DNA of 64,000 nucleotides from Diphasiastrum complanatum (lineage: Eukaryota; Streptophyta; Lycopodiopsida; Lycopodiales; Lycopodiaceae). The notes beneath the pieces are model-generated. The model was given only the letters and a program-made list of their open reading frames with translations, did not search any database and was not told the DNA's origin. Within the stretch, counting starts at the first letter, position 1. Each line of letters starts with the position of its first letter. Location of the stretch: the NCBI GenBank assembly GCA_029204225.1, contig CM055092.1, positions 86,912,537-86,976,536 of the forward strand, in the 5' to 3' direction. The translations under genes were made by a program, and so were the position numbers. Shown one piece after another: positions 10,056-22,693 of this stretch.

Positions 10056-10393
10056 CTGATGCGTGTCAGTTGTCGTCATAATCGATGTATTGATAGTTTC
10101 TTGCTCTAAGATTTTCAGAACGTTTTCAATTGTGATAGGATCGTCTGTCAGTCGAACTCCAGTGTTAGAGAGGTAACCAAGTTGTCTCCCTAAATATGTG
10201 TTGATAGCATTTAATTTTGTTCGAGACATGCTTTTCCAATCTGAAAAAGCAATGTTGTAACCGAAATATAGGTTACGAATTGCATAATAACTTTTGTCAG
10301 AGTGCGCTTCGAAATGTTGTATCGCTGTCTTGTTTGTCTTGATCAAATCCGGGATCGGAATAGAAAATAGTTTATAAAAGCGTTTCAAAAATC
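10056..10393 (-). CDS. Upstream exon of the GIY-YIG gene (unknown domain)
   Basis: Open minus-strand segment of about 113 codons bounded by acceptor CGTAG and donor CAG/GTTCATG. It joins in phase with the exon to its right (10505 donor GAAG/GTAAC, phase 1). Visible features are a basic/aromatic FLKRFYKLFSIPIPDLIK start, YYAIRNLYFGYN, and KLNAINTYLGRQLGY. I do not recognise the fold. It precedes the nuclease exon by about 240 bp of intron-like sequence. It could be a DNA-binding or linker domain; that is a guess from position only. Confidence 0.5.
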
Positions 10394-10504
10394 CTACGAA
10401 TTTGAAATATGTTATAAAAATAATATGATTTTTATATGTTTAATGTAATAAAGTAAAAGAATAGAATGGAAAATAAATAAATAAAAATAGAGGTGATTTG
10501 TTAC

Positions 10505-10753
10505 CTTCTATAGGATCTCCGTGATGTTCATGCACATAGGTTTCTCTCGCACGTTTATGTGTTGTGATATACGTGCTCATAGTGTAACTATTTTGAAACT
10601 CGTCTTTGTATTGTTCCGGATCGATTCCGCAAGCATTCAATAAGAACATTTGTCGCGTCGTAGGATAAATTCACAATTCTTCAATATCTTCAGATGTTGA
10701 AGCTTGCGGTTGTTGAGTTTTTTCTTTTAGTTTTCGAAAAAGCTTGTGAAAGT
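10505..10753 (-). pseudogene. N-terminal exon of the GIY-YIG gene, with an in-frame stop
   Basis: From a possible acceptor (CACAAG) the frame reads LFRKLKEKTQQPQ, STSEDIEEL, then a TGA, then continues IYPTTRQMFLLNACGIDPEQ, TYVHEHHGDPIEG to a strong donor. Apart from the one TGA the frame is open on both sides and looks coding. A 33-nt first exon beginning at an ATG at 10906 (MALQELTEVQK, donor AAAAG/GTACAT) would join in phase. Either the gene is a recent pseudogene with one nonsense change, or a further intron spans the stop. Confidence 0.45.
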
Positions 10754-10873
10754 TTTCACCATAAAAGTCGTTATTAGAATTAAATTACAAATTCTGAATA
10801 GTTAAAAGCGTTATTTTTTTTAGGTATTTTATTCGAGTCTCAAAAATTATTCATGATATTCATAACAATGTAC

Positions 10874-10906
10874 CTTTTGAACCTCTGTAAGTTCTTGTAA
10901 TGCCAT
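10874..10906 (-). CDS. Possible first coding exon of the GIY-YIG gene
   Basis: ATG at 10906 opens MALQELTEVQK and ends at AAAAG/GTACATTG, a fair donor, in phase 0 with the next exon. It is short and supported only by phase and position. Confidence 0.3.
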
Positions 10907-13619
10907 ATCGGATCTCTCAGTTGTTAGAAAGCCATTTATTTGATCAAGTGTAAGATGGCAAAAAGAGAGGTGGCGATTTGCCTCTCAAATTTATAAACTA
11001 GGAGATTCACCTTTCTCCCAAACGCCAATGCCATATGATAAATGAAATTCAAAATTGCCAATTGCAAATCGCTATGACATATTTCAAATAGTCTACAAAG
11101 CTTGCAGATTGTTTTTTCAAATGATATTCTTTATTCTATATTTTTAAAATTGATTCGTATTCAAAGACGATTTACTTTTGTCGATTATTCAATTCGTTTT
11201 GTTATTGTGATGAGCTGTTTCCTTCTGTTACATTCATACAAATTACGTCAACAATACGTATTGAATTTTGTCAACGTTTTATAATTCCGAAGCTGATGGA
11301 ACGGAACTTTGCTTCTATCATCACAGCTAGTAAATTGATAATTGACAATAAATTTCCTTTCCTATAGAAAATAACTCCATGTATGTGAAGGTTGTCATTG
11401 ATAAGACACGTATCTCGTGATTGTGTCGTCATACATACAACTGGCCCTAGTCCCATGACTAGACGCACATATAGTGATACAAACAAACATATTTTGCACT
11501 AAGATTGAGAATGATGTCTGATTCTCATTTACAAGTTGCCAAATCTATCATTCATTGGAAAAAGATCCCAAAATTTTGATATCATGTAATAATAATAATA
11601 ATCATGTGTTTTTACAACGTACATATTTCAATGTCTTACGCATATGAGCATATCAAAAGCTATCGAAAATTGAATTCTAAGTTTTCATTTTCATTTAGAT
11701 TATTAAAAAATTTCAGCTTAAGTTTCTATGAATAATTAGTTTAACTCTAAACTTTAATACATATTTCGCATACCCATAGAGAATTTTTAACAAGGTGCAA
11801 GCTAAAATAAAATATTGTTAATCTAAAATGACCATACAAGTATTTTAAAATCGACATCCAATTAGAATATGAATATTAGTTTGCAAAAATAAATCATTTT
11901 TATATTGATAACTGCTTTGAGCCCATGAGTTACTAAGCAAAAGACTTCATCATCATCATATCATGATCTCAGATTCTCATATCTTCAGAACCTACAAGCA
12001 ACTATATGCAGTCTTTCTGCAAAACACACACTGTCTAAAACTCTAAAACATTATGAAAGCAAATTGAAGATCGTCAACTACTGACGTGATTGGTGTGTGA
12101 GCTAACTATTACTATTATTATTATGCATCTACTTGGCTTCTTGAAATATGAATATCAGAGGAGGTGTTAAGACGAATAGTCTATGAGATTTGGAGCAATG
12201 ATAGTAGCATGAGAATAACAATTTACAGTTTTCTGATCAAAAGAACGTTCATGTAGTCCAGACAAATGAAGCTTGAAAGGTTGGGTGGGCGCACGATCAT
12301 TGATAGACTATGTATATGCATAGGGTACGTATACAAGAATCTGAACATAAAGATGAAACAGATACGGGCAAGTCTTCTTTTTTGCCTGTGATATTTTACC
12401 AAACGAACGCACTATTCGTTCACATGCAGTTCTAATGCACGTTTTAATACAGGCTTTGATGGATATGAAATGACTGTACATCTATCTCATCTCTAAAAAC
12501 TAAAACAAAAGCTACTTTATATCAATATTAATTCACAGACAATGATTTTGCTCGCATGCAAATACAGAAGCGTAGGTTGTCTGATCATTCTAGACTCTTC
12601 GTCTACATTGCCCATCATAGTTTTGTTCAGCTATGCTTCCTTAAACAAATCTCCAATGTACCAGCTACGGGCGATCCTATTCATGTACAGAATCAAGATA
12701 TGGCTCTTGAACTCTATATACTAACAATTGATATGACTACATGTTTTCCCAAAAAACAAATTTAAGTTCTGAGATTAACACGCCATGGCCGTTGTAGTCT
12801 GGCTGATTCCAAATCTCAGTCCTCTTCCTCTCAACTTCTGCAGCTTGATTGGCTGCACGTCTCTTTGATCTGCAACACTTCTGCTAGAGTCAGATTTGAT
12901 TGTGAAACTGTTGATACAACTGCATGCAAAATCCTGTCACTGCAAATTGATCACCGGTCTGTCAGGAAAACATGCTCAACTTTGAAAAAAAAACATCCAA
13001 ATCCATTTCTAGACTGCTTCCTATCGTGCAACAAAACGTATTAGAAAAAAGTATGCAAAATGACCTGCAAAATGCTCGTTATTGTGACATGAAGACATGC
13101 CCTGATTTTCTGCTATTGTGAGACCAGAACATGTGTTGCTTTTCTACGAACAACACCTCCAAAAATATATATCAACAAACTGCTCGCTAGTTTGCCAAAA
13201 AAATGTGTACTGATTTTCTGCTGCAAACTTCTGCTCCTTTGCTGGTGTTTTTGCAAAACGTACTTGAAAAGATCAACTTTGCAACATCGTAGCGCCTTCA
13301 ACTTTGCAACGTTCTACTCTGTACAGATCGTTGTGTTGTTGTTTGCTAGCGTCGCTATTGTAGAAAACCAAAAGCTACTGGAAACTGCTTGCTACTCTTG
13401 CTCAATCTCAGTTGCTTGCCTGCAAATGTCACTCTAGAAACTAATCGCTACTCTCCTGTTCTAAGCCTTTATATGCTATGCAACAACAACGCAAGAAAAA
13501 GAAAGAAAAAAATACATCAACAATGAGAAATTCGCATGCGGACTGCCTCTTTTTTATTCTAATTTCTTCATGCGCTTTTCATGTGTTCTTTTTGCTTTTC
13601 AAAACACATCAGAAAAACA
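10907..13619. other. Long AT-rich stretch without a recognisable gene
   Basis: Only short frames. It contains ATTs and ATG-rich non-coding sequence, a short (AAT)n at 11589-11600, and an (ATT)n at 12109-12121. From about 12990 on, words such as CTGCAAA, TTTGCAACG and TTTTCTGCT recur loosely, which looks like a degraded repeat. Because it lies directly upstream of the GIY-YIG locus, any promoter of that gene would be within the first few hundred bases, but none is evident. Confidence 0.3.
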
Positions 13620-13722
13620 ACATGTAAACTCCCCTCTTGTGCTGCCAACGTCCACCTCAACAGCATGCAAACTCAACTCCGCTCCTGTGTTGCTAACGTC
13701 CACCTCTCCAATGCTTTTGTAT
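13620..13722 (+). repeat. Two tandem copies of a roughly 47-bp unit
   Basis: CATG(T/C)AAACTC, then (C/G)CTC.TGTG.TGC and AACGTCCACCTC occur twice in a row (13620 and 13665). A related phrase CTCCTTTGTTGTGCATGCAG lies at 13804. The short frame here is not a gene. Confidence 0.6.
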
Positions 13723-14149
13723 CAACATAAAAGATTCTGCCTGCATGTAGCAGGGCATTGAAAAATGGAAAAAATCGACAATAGATCGAACACAGAAACT
13801 CCGCTCCTTTGTTGTGCATGCAGAACTTTCTATTTACGAATTATGAAATCATAGCCTTTGACATTCTCCAACAACGTGAAGCTGTGGATTATAAGAATGA
13901 AGCTATAAAATCATAGTCTTTGATTTTCATGTAATCCTACACTCCAGAACATGCCACGTGGCTATCTGCCTAAGCAGAGAACTGAAATTTCGGTATAGGG
14001 CAAAATTGTAAAAAAAACAATGGGAAGCAAAACCTGTCTACTTTTCTCACTCAAAGTGATAAGTTCATAAGCTTCTTGAAAAGTATGAGATACTAGGCTG
14101 CAATATTTTGACATTCCTTTGTGGATTAAGGATCACTTGATGCAACTAA
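13723..14149. other. No gene seen
   Basis: Non-coding; a phrase TATAAAATCATAG.CTTTGA occurs near 13841 and 13905 (small direct duplication). Confidence 0.3.
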
Positions 14150-14560
14150 AATCATAGACTTGTTGGAAGTCTAATTTAAGCCACCGTTGCATGGCCTGAC
14201 ATACTCTATGTAGTTGGTATGTTGAGTAGATATATGATAGATCCAAGAACTTCACATTTCAATGCAATTAAGAGGATTTTGAAGTACCCAAAGGATACTT
14301 AGAATCTTGGACTTGAGTATGATATGCAAAGTGAGCTAACCTTGACAAATCACTGTGATATTGAACTACGCACATGGAAGCTCATTGCCATTTCATAGAC
14401 AAAAGGTGTTGTCAAGTGAAATGGAGCACACATTTGTTGTCCCACTGAAGAAGAGATTGTCAATATCTTTACCACAGGGTTGTAAAAGGACAATTCTAGG
14501 AAGTGCAAAGAGATTTTGGGAGTTAAGAAACGCAAACTAGGGAGAGTCTTAAAATTGTGA
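14150..14560 (+). pseudogene. Copia RT C-terminus / RNase H remnant
   Basis: In one plus frame with stops the segment reads PDILYVVGMLSRYM, DPRTSHFNAIKRILKYPKDT and LGLEYD. These are the end of copia RT and the connection region. Further on are IVNIFTTGL and SRKCKEILGVKKRKLGRV, the polyprotein C-terminus. The RNase H core between them is largely deleted. Stops and a frameshift make it clearly dead. Confidence 0.7.
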
Positions 14561-14861
14561 GACAATTTCTTGTTAGATGCTCAAGTCTATTAAGTTGGAG
14601 GCCCTCCTTAAAGAACAAGGAGTTGGGTCCTCTCTCTCTACAACTCGCCGTTCCTAGGTGACTAGGGCCAACAAGTGAGCAAGTGAGCAAGTGACTCTTG
14701 GCCCTTGGCTTTGGGAGACAACACATTACAACATTGTATTCTCACTCTTTAATGATTATTATTGGTTTAGCATTGGAACCACCATCTCGTGTTGTTGGAG
14801 GTTGGCAGTACACCATATCATGTATATGGATCTAATATATCTAGATCCACTAAAATAAGTG
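14561..14861. other. Probable LTR remnant after the copia fragment
   Basis: No coding signal. CT-rich TCCTCTCTCTCTACAA at 14628 and a tandem AAGTGAGC near 14676 resemble the LTR of the preceding fragment, but boundaries are not visible. Confidence 0.3.
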
Positions 14862-15095
14862 TGAGGGATTTGGCACACTGCGTGTGTAAGTCCAATCTAA
14901 TGATGACATTGTTATTTCATTTACAGATAGCAATAAAAGTGACTTTTAGGCCATTTGCGAGAATTAAATGGTTTAGAGGCCTAAAATTCAAGTTACTAAA
15001 TAAAGGAGTATTTTTTTTTACCAATTTTCAAACTCAAATAATAAGGGTGGTAGAAATTGGCCAATAGGCATTGAGGCCAAGTGCCCATTTTTCAT

Positions 15096-15103
15096 TATAA
15101 ATA
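15096..15103 (+). promoter_or_regulatory. TATA box of the tRNA-Asp-type LTR
   Basis: TATAAATAG downstream of the conserved GGCCAATAGG / TTGAGGCCAA block. The equivalent position in the 27.8-kb copy reads ACTATATATACTGG at 28065, supporting a promoter at this place in the family. Confidence 0.55.
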
Positions 15104-15272
15104 GTGGTGCCATGTACTTCATTTTTATGTTCAATCAAAAGAAGGCAGAATCTCTACCATTTTGGCAATTGGATGTCTTTGCTTCTCCTTCTCCTTCATC
15201 TCTCTCATATTTTTGCTATCTTGTTATCTGATGGATTTGCTTATTATTGGATATGAATGTTATTGCTATTTT

Positions 15273-16063
<791 letters not shown>

Positions 16064-16249
16064 ATGATAATGGAAAATTAGGGATGGGTTAGATTATCAT
16101 CATGTAATGCATAACATTTTGGATTTAAGCTTTGCTCTCATGGGATCAAACTACTGCGAAACATGAAAAAGAATCATTTTCATATCTTGTTTGCATTGTC
16201 TTGCTTGGAAATATGATTTGAAGGTGGTGAAAAAAAATCCCTATGGTTT

Positions 16250-16268
16250 TGGCATCGTTGCCAAGGAG
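16250..16268 (+). promoter_or_regulatory. Primer-binding site, tRNA-Asp type (degenerate)
   Basis: TGGCATCGTTGCCAAGGAG resembles the complement of a plant tRNA-Asp 3' end (usual form TGGCGCCGTTGCCGGGGA), as used by Athila/Tat-like Ty3 elements. It marks the end of the LTR to its left. Confidence 0.65.
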
Positions 16269-17324
<1,056 letters not shown>

Positions 17325-18168
17325 TGAAACAAAATGTTTCGAGCCACAAAGCTTTGCTATCTTTTGATCTCAAGTCTGCAGAACCACAAGGGAGTAGCCC
17401 AGGCATGAACACCGAAGCTTTGAGGACTGAAGACCCGAAGACGACAATAAAATGTTCGTTGACTGAAGGGCACTTGAACGCGAAAGAAAAATGTTTGTGG
17501 AATAAAGACAACCTGATGGCAAGGCCAAAGAGGGAGAAGAAGACACGAAGACCCAAGGAGCGGCAGATCTCCATGCGTCAAAGTACAAAGGAGATCGTGA
17601 AAGTACAAGGAGAACGTCATCCTCCAAAGATTGACAGGATACCGTTGGAACGTGTCTAATCAGCCGTTCTTGTAATCTCTTGATCAACTAATCGTGTCCT
17701 CCTCTCTATATACATGAAGATCGTAATTACTGATATGGAGATGCAAGAAAAGGCATCTGTAGCATGCCAATGTAAGCTGAGCACCAAGGATCCAACTTAT
17801 GTTCAAGAAGTCCGCTAGTAAGCGTGACAAGTTTTAATTTACGAAAGAAAGAGTTTCTTCTATGCCGACGTGCTGTGTGGTCTATCACAACAGTGCTTAG
17901 GGAATTCTATGATAATGCAGTAGATGTTTTATGCATATGAGTTTCTTGTTTTGAACATGATCGAATGATTTATTGTCTGGTACTTGTATGTTTGTAGTCA
18001 ACTGGTTCAATCTTATTCTGCACACTAGTTCTACCTTCTTGAATGCATAAGCAAATTATACGTAGGTCAACAGTGTCTGTCTACACCTTGGATGATTGTA
18101 GATCCAAAAAGTAGACCCAAGGACAGAATCGAATTTCATCTAGGTTTGTCTCTATAGGATTTCCAACA
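17325..18168 (+). mobile_element. 5' LTR of a Ty1/copia element
   Basis: It starts at (TGAAACAAAA)TGTTTCGAGCC and ends TTTCCAACA just before an initiator-Met primer site. The first 650 bp recur as the 3' LTR at 21253-21911 with roughly one difference per ten to fifteen bases. A TATATA-like box (TCTATATACATG) lies near 17705 in both LTRs. The start contains a GAAACAAAATGTTTC inverted repeat. Confidence 0.85.
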
Positions 18169-18310
18169 GTGGTATCAGAGCGAAATAATTCGTGTCTGGA
18201 TATCAACTGTTCCTTGACCTGTTATTTCCAACATTGCTATCAGAGCAAAATAATTTGTGTCTAGATATCAACTGTTCCTTGACCTGTCATTCCCAACAGT
18301 GGCATCAGAG
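18169..18310 (+). repeat. Primer-binding region present three times
   Basis: TGGTATCAGAGCGAAATAAT at 18170 is the initiator-Met primer site. A copy with TGCTATCAGAGCAAAATAAT follows at about 18233 and a third start, TGGCATCAGAGCCTAGAGC, at about 18301. The unit is about 63-66 bp and includes GATATCAACTGTTCCTTGAC. Confidence 0.85.
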
Positions 18311-18421
18311 CCTAGAGCTCATATCTGAGAGCCCTGATATAGCTTATGAGCTATCAGATCCAAGAGACAAGCATTAAAAACAAGAAACCAGAATAACAGC
18401 TGAAGAACACAATCTATAGCA

Positions 18422-18619
18422 ATGGCATCGATCAACAATATAGAATTGAAGATCTGGACAATCCTTGACTCAACCGGGTCGAACTTCCTAACATGGAAGG
18501 TAAAGACCTCTCTCATATTGAAGGGAGAAGGGTTATGGCCCTGGGTAGACAACACTGAAAAATGCCTACAACCACCAGCAAAGAGCTACGAGAACGGAGA
18601 GAGAAGAATGACAAGGTAG
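18422..18619 (+). pseudogene. Copia gag N-terminus
   Basis: It starts MASINNIELKIW and contains LDSTGSNFLTWKVKTSLILK and LWPWVD, the typical W-x-x-K start of copia gag. It stops after 65 residues. Sequence then jumps to integrase, so most of gag, the zinc knuckle and protease have been lost. Confidence 0.7.
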
Positions 18620-18639
18620 TCCATTCACCAAAGACTCCT

Positions 18640-19139
18640 ACAAAACAACAAAGATTCTGGAGCTGGTACATTCGGACATCTATGGACCTTTGGATGTGAT
18701 CTTAGTAGGATGTCCAGAATACTATATTACCTTCATTGACGACTATAGTAAGTTCGCCTGAGTCTACTTCATACACAACAAATCAAATGCACTCGACAAG
18801 TTCACAGAATATGTGAACTGGACAGAAAGATGCATAGAAAACAAGGTGAAGCAGTTCAGAACAGATCGTGGTGGAGAATACATCTCAAACCAATTCACTA
18901 ATTTTTGCAATGATCGAGGAATCCTTCACAGAAGGATTGCATCCTATACACCGCAACACAATGGTGTTGCTGAAAGAAAGAACATGACTCTCATGGAAGC
19001 CGCAAGGTGCATGATGGCCTATTCAAAGGCACCAAGAGTGCTATGGGCTGAAGCAGTAGCTACAGCTGCCTACATCCAAAACAAGATAGGCAAATCTGGT
19101 ATTCCTCACACGACACCACGCGAACTTTGGTGGGGGTAG
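18640..19139 (+). pseudogene. Copia integrase core
   Basis: LELVHSDIYGPLD and ITFIDDYSKF carry the first catalytic Asp region, FRTDRGGEYIS the second Asp, and QHNGVAERKN the catalytic Glu. One in-frame TGA replaces the Trp after KFA near 18761. The frame ends in a stop after TTPRELWWG. The Asp/Asp/Glu residues are retained, but the nonsense change and deleted N-terminal zinc region make it inactive. Confidence 0.85.
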
Positions 19140-19633
19140 AAAACTCAATTTGACACATGTTCGGATTTTTGGCTGTGCAGCCTATGCACATATTCTTGAT
19201 AAGCTTCGAAAGAAGCTTGATGAGTAAGCCGGTTTAGGATATCTCGTCGGGTATGACAATCATTCGTCATACTAGGATTTACATGCCAGAAACGAATCTA
19301 GTGAAGACTATCAGAGACGTCAAGTTTGATGAGACCAGAACAATGGCCGACATTGATTCTGCCATCTATGAAGTCTTAGGGAAGCAGTACTACAACCTGC
19401 CAACCATGACAGAGGGAGCAGGAATCAAACAGTCAAATGAAGATGTTTGAGCTCCACATCAGCTGAGCGCCGAATCATATGAAGAAAGGATCGCAAGCCT
19501 GCCAACTACTAGAACACATGTAAACCGAGATGGTTCCGGACCTACTGGCCGAAGAGATAAAGGCAAGTGCATTGCAGTACCAGAAGAATCTCCAAGGAGA
19601 TCAACAAGAGAGCAAAGAGCGCCAACAAGATTT
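19140..19633 (+). pseudogene. Copia integrase C-terminus and linker, frameshifted
   Basis: Pieces of the expected order are visible in changing frames: RIFGCAAYAHI-like sequence at 19160, GYLVGYD at about 19240, then the KTIRDVKFDET block typical of the integrase end. At least two frame changes occur. Confidence 0.65.
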
Positions 19634-20674
19634 GTGCAAGGCAGTTCAGCTTCAACATCTGAAGAGTTTTGCGGATTCAGTGACGAACCACAAACATTTG
19701 AGGAAGCCATCGACAGTCCAGACAAGGACAAATGGATCCAAGCCATGAATGAAGAAATGGAGTCCATGAAGAAGAATGGGGTATGGACACTACAACCAAT
19801 GTCAGACAAACGAGAGTCAGTGAAATGCAAGTGGGTTTACAAACTCAAGTATGGTCCGAATGGAGATGTTTCGAGATACAAGGCCAGACTTGTAGCTAAG
19901 GGATTCTCTCATAAATATGGCATCGACTATACTGAGACCTTCTCTCTAGTGGTGAAACATGCATCCTTACGCCTACTCCTTGCATATGAAGCTGCATACG
20001 ACCTCAAGATTCACATAGTTGATGAGAAGACAATGTTCCTACATGGCGAACTAGACGAAGAAGTCTACATGGATCGACCTCCAGGTTATACCTCCGAATC
20101 ACTTCCTACCTATGCATGCCGAATGCACAAGAGTATCTACGGTCTGAAGCAATCAGCACAACAATGGTATAAGAAGAAAGATCATGCTCTAAAATCCTTG
20201 GAATTCGAGCCACTGATGGCTGATTCCAATGTTTATGTGAGAATAACAGATGGGGAGATTATCATTGTTGTTGTGTATGTGGACAACACCCTGATACTAT
20301 GCAGAAGCCAAGGCTTGATTGCAGGAGTGAAGAATGAGATCTCAAAACATTTCGAGATAACAGACCTAGGAGAACCCAGATGTTTTCTAGGCTTGCAAAT
20401 TGATTGTGACTATGACGAAGGAAAGCTATACCTTCATCAGTCAAGGTACATCCAAAAAATCCTAGATGATTTTGGGATGACAGATTGCAAAGGGACAAAA
20501 ACTCCAATGCTTGCAGGAACAATCCTGACGAACAAAGATTGTTCGAAGATGGAAGAAGAGCAAGAGATGACGCAACACACGCCTTACAAGAGGCTAATTG
20601 GATCCTCGGTATATCTAGCAGACAACACATGCCCTGACATAGCTTATGTCATGTTCAGAGCTAATTCAACATGA
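19634..20674 (+). pseudogene. Copia reverse transcriptase
   Basis: The 346-codon open frame covers nearly all of RT. Seen in order are MNEEMESMKKNGVW, KCKWVYKLKYGPNG, RYKARLVAKGFSHKYGIDY, an IHIVDEKTMFLHGELDEEVYM block (usually VDVKTAFLNG), SIYGLKQSAQQWY, VVYVDNTLIL, FEITDLGEP, CFLGLQ and PYKRLIGSSVYL. The polymerase motif reads YVDN in place of YVDD, which should abolish activity, and the start codon shown is merely the first ATG in an open polyprotein frame. The frame stops before RNase H. Confidence 0.9.
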
Positions 20675-20689
20675 ATCCAAGCTTAGCAC

Positions 20690-21206
20690 ACTAGAAGATC
20701 GCGAAGTGAATACTACAATACCTTCAGCAGATGAAAGATTATGAGCTATGTTACTCTCATGATGCAGATTTCCAGATGCACTCCTATAGTGATGCTAGCT
20801 GGGCATCACTCAAGGACGACTATAAAATTATCTCAGGAGGGTGCACGATTGCGGTAGGCGCAGCAATTTTCTGGGTCAGACCATTACTGCTCAGTCATTC
20901 TGTGAAGCAGAATACATTGCAACCACGAAGATGGCAAACGAAATCACATGGCTTAGACAGTTCCTCGACGGACTGGATGAAACCAATCAGGAGCCACTGA
21001 TTCTGTAGATGGACAATACTTCTGCAATTCACCTGACGAATGATCTCGTGTTTCACTCAAGGACGAAACACATTGCAATCAAATATCATTTGATAAGGGA
21101 CCTAGTCACAAGAAACGAGTTGCAGACTAGCTTCATTGGAATGAAGCAAATGGTGGCAGACATCTTCACCAAAGCCTTAGACAAAGGTTTGTTCGAGAGG
21201 TAGAGG
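20690..21206 (+). pseudogene. Copia RNase H and polyprotein C-terminus, frameshifted
   Basis: MHSYSDASWASLKDDYKIIS is the RNase H start with its first Asp. A frameshift after the WVRP stretch breaks it. The tail resumes as MDNTSAIHLTNDLVFHSRTK, HLIRDLVTRNELQ and ADIFTKALDK. Stops occur before and after. Confidence 0.8.
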
Positions 21207-21252
21207 AAGAGTCTGGGAGTCATTAAGCTACCACGCTTTGAGAGAGAGCTAA

Positions 21253-21911
21253 AGAAACAAAATGTTTCGAGCCACAAAGCTTTGCTAGCTTTCGAACTCA
21301 AGTCTGCAGAAACACAAGGGAGCAGCCTAGGCATGAACACCGAAGCTTTGAGGACCGAAGACCCGAAGACGATGATAAAATGTTCGCTGACTGAAGGGCA
21401 CTTGAACGTGAAAAAAAAATGTTCGTGGAGCCAAGGCAACCTGATGGCAAGGCCAAAGAGGGATAAGAAGACACGAAGACCCAAGGGTGGCAGATCTCCA
21501 TGCATCAAAGTATGAAGGAGATCGCAAAAATACAAGGAGAACGTCATCCTCCAGAGAGTGACAGGATACCGTTGGAACGTGCCTAATCCTATGTTCTTGT
21601 AATGTCCTGATCAACTAATCATGTCCTCCTCTCTATATACATGAAGATCGTAATTATTGATATGGAGATGCAAGAAAAGACACCTGTAGCATGCCAATGT
21701 AAGCTGAGCACCGAGGAGCCAGCTCATGTTCAAGAAGGCCGCTAGTAAGCATGACAAGATTTGATTCGCGAAAGAAAGAGTTTCTTTCGCACCGACGTGC
21801 TGTGTGGTCTGTCACAACAGTGCCTAGAAAATTCTCTGATAATGTAGTAGATGTTTTATGCAGATGAGTTTCTTGTCTTGAACATGATCGAATGATTTAT
21901 TGTCTGGTGCC
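21253..21911 (+). mobile_element. 3' LTR of the Ty1/copia element, truncated
   Basis: It follows the purine-rich TTGAGAGAGAGCTAAAG and matches 17325-17985. Identity ends after TTTATTGTCTGGT near 21911, where minus-strand repeat sequence begins. The last 180 bp or so of the LTR are not found to the right, so they were deleted and not merely displaced. Confidence 0.8.
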
Positions 21912-22684
21912 TCTTTGATGTTGACTTTTTTGATGAACTTGAGAGCTTTGCACCATCCTAGCACTTCTTCCATTGATTTGTTCCATCCTTGAAGCATATG
22001 GTTGATCCAAAAGCTCCTCCTCCTTGAAAATAGCTGCAACTCCATGATAAAATAAAGAGTCCTTCTTGACTCATGAGGATCACAAAGACCCAACATCATG
22101 TTACCAAGATCTCGAGGATTAGGCTCATCAACATTGGCAAGACTATGCATGCTATAATAACAAAGAGTTTGTATCATATCTTCATGCTTGGTTACCATGC
22201 TAATCTCAGATCTAATGAGGCTAGATACTTCATTATGGAGATAAGTTCCCTTAGAGGATGATTCACTTTCTCTCATAAAGAGTTTACAATTTGCCTCAAT
22301 ACATGAAAAAAGACAAATTTTCACACTATGAGTGGACAACTCACTCATGCTCTTGCAAGACTCAAGAGCATACATTTGATGAAATAACCATTTGCTTTCT
22401 AATTAATCTAAAATCAATTTTATATCATTAAGAACATCAACTATGTTCTCAAGAGAGACACCATACTCAACTAGTATTACTTTACTCCAACTTTAAAATG
22501 CAAAAGTCTCACTAAAGCAGATTGATTCACCAAATGACATAAGAGAAGCAACCATGAGATGTATACTACTTGAATTGTGCTCCTCTTTCCCTTGAAATGT
22601 GATCCATATGAGCTCAACCATGTCTCTTGATATTCTTCTTGGAATCATAACTTGAGAAGGACTCTCCTCCTCAATCCTTGGCAC
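21912..22684 (-). pseudogene. Unknown retroelement ORF, module copy 2
   Basis: A minus-strand frame with a few stops, of unknown family. It contains SRDMVELIWITFQ, CKLFMRESESSSKGTYLHNE, VSSLIRSEISM and ANVDEPNPRDL. It is homologous, about 690 bp apart, to the neighbouring frame on its right (CKLLMRISEASKVDTYIHKQ, VVSLIEMEI, SNVDD). It follows a zinc-knuckle ORF on the same strand, so it is presumably part of a gag-like region of a retroelement whose primer site is at 25531. No protease, RT or integrase signature was seen in it. Confidence 0.45.
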
Positions 22685-22693
22685 ACTTGAACC

